Part shown: positions 5,427-6,014 of the stretch, piece by piece | Layout of the letters: every line of letters begins with the position of its first letter | Position numbering within the stretch: position 1 is the first letter of the stretch | Assembly: GCA_947458415.1 (NCBI GenBank) | Contig: CANGZG010000141.1 | Coordinates: 1 to 6,014, forward strand | Source: Comamonadaceae bacterium | Lineage (GTDB): Bacteria; Pseudomonadota; Gammaproteobacteria; Burkholderiales; Burkholderiaceae_C | Direction: 5' to 3' | DNA length: 6,014 nt | Notes under the pieces: model-generated | Databases searched by the model: none | Told to the model about the DNA's origin: nothing | The model's input: the letters and a program-made list of their open reading frames with translations, nothing else | Made by a program: the position numbers and the translations under genes

Positions 5427-6014
5427 TCACATGGATGCTTGCAGCATCGCGCGGTAATCGGCCACACTGGCTTCACGCGGATTGGTTTTGTGCGAATGGT
5501 CAGCCAACGCCCCTTGAATGATGGCGTCAAATTGGTCTTCGCTCACCCCCATGGCCGCGAGCCCGCTTGGCAAACCCAACGCGGCATTCATGCGCTTGAT
5601 CGCGTCGCCCAAGGATTGGGCTGCGTGGTTGCCAGGTGCGAGTCCCATGGCCTGCGCCATGCGCTCGAGCCGATGTTCTTGTTGCATGGAAGGTGCATGC
5701 GCATTGAATGCAATCACGGCGGGCAAGAACATGGCGTTCAACGTGCCATGGTGTAACTTGGGGTTGATACCACCCAAGCTGTGGCTGAGCGAATGCACGC
5801 ATCCCAAGCCTTTTTGAAAAGCCAACGCGCCTTGCATGGACGCGCTCAGCATTTGCAAGCGCGCGTGTTTGTTCTGTCCGTCGCGGGTGGCGAGGGGGAT
5901 GTTTGCCCAACCCCGTTGTAAACCGTCCAGCGCAATGCCATCGGCAGGTGGATTGAACGCAGCTGACATGAATGTTTCCATGCAATGGGCGATCGCGTCC
6001 ATGCCCGTGGCGGC
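5427..6014 (-). CDS. Iron-containing alcohol dehydrogenase, C-terminal half
   Basis: The frame is open to the right edge, so the N-terminal NAD(P)-binding domain and start are not visible; 195 residues of an expected 380-390 remain. The visible part begins at AATGMDAIAHCMETF, the second half of the family hallmark. Metal ligands can be placed by comparison with E. coli FucO: D6 and H10 (visible-part numbering) in MDAIAH, H74 in GCVHSLSHSLGG and H89 in HHGTLNA, corresponding to D196, H200, H263 and H277. The site is therefore intact. Family members interconvert alcohols and aldehydes or reduce maleylacetate with NAD(P)H; the substrate cannot be told from this half. The TGA stop at 5427-5429 is 2 bp from the ygfZ stop, tail to tail. 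A maleylacetate reductase is an alternative, but the C-terminal signature looks more like a general alcohol dehydrogenase. Confidence 0.93.
   Translation of the reverse strand, partial: AATGMDAIAHCMETFMSAAFNPPADGIALDGLQRGWANIPLATRDGQNKHARLQMLSASMQGALAFQKGLGCVHSLSHSLGGINPKLHHGTLNAMFLPAVIAFNAHAPSMQQEHRLERMAQAMGLAPGNHAAQSLGDAIKRMNAALGLPSGLAAMGVSEDQFDAIIQGALADHSHKTNPREASVADYRAMLQASM

Noticed and set aside
5433..5447. Inverted repeat GATGC-TTGCA-GCATC as a terminator for ygfZ
   Set aside because: The stem is only 5 bp, there is no following T run, and it is inside the coding sequence of the convergent gene.
5527..5985. A 152-codon minus-strand frame inside the alcohol dehydrogenase
   Set aside because: It is the same strand in another frame of a well-conserved gene, and its Arg/His/Thr-rich translation is not protein-like.
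5988..5995. GCGATCGC palindrome resembling the cyanobacterial HIP1 repeat
   Set aside because: I noticed only a single copy in the window and it lies in conserved dehydrogenase coding sequence, so a chance occurrence is the simplest reading.

Overview
The window is a gene-dense stretch of a bacterial chromosome with moderately high GC, almost certainly from a betaproteobacterium of the order Burkholderiales. A Comamonadaceae-like organism (Limnohabitans or Rhodoferax type) is my best guess. The basis is the protein character and the gene order mltG-tmk-holB-tatD with ygfZ divergent from mltG; the genus is an inference I could not test.

Layout from left to right: (1) positions 2-268, plus strand, the C-terminal end of a DUF3365/Tll0287-like haem-binding protein with one CxxCH motif, running in from the left edge. 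(2) Positions 246-4482, minus strand, a compact five-gene operon read right to left: mltG, tmk, holB, a YcfH-type tatD, and a secreted ankyrin-repeat protein. Internal junctions are 5 bp, a 4-bp ATGA overlap, 10 bp and 29 bp, which points to one transcript with translational coupling. The last gene overlaps the 3' end of the haem protein gene by 23 bp, tail to tail. (3) Positions 4495-5424, plus strand, ygfZ, divergent from mltG with only about 12 bp between the nearest candidate starts. (4) Positions 5427-6014, minus strand, the C-terminal half of an iron-containing alcohol dehydrogenase that runs off the right edge. Its stop codon is 2 bp from the ygfZ stop.

The operon mixes housekeeping jobs: ending or trimming of nascent glycan strands (MltG), dTTP synthesis (Tmk), the replicative clamp loader (HolB), a metal-dependent DNase of the TatD family, and a periplasmic ankyrin protein of unknown role. 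YgfZ supports iron-sulfur enzymes. There are no tRNAs, rRNAs, insertion sequences, CRISPR arrays, phage genes or long repeats, and no gene-free stretch above 60 bp.

I found no convincing undescribed system. The points worth a second look are small: the packed mltG/ygfZ divergent start region with a strong, oddly placed ribosome binding site, the missing pilZ between holB and tatD, the exported ankyrin protein at the operon end, and two convergent gene pairs with no room for a terminator.
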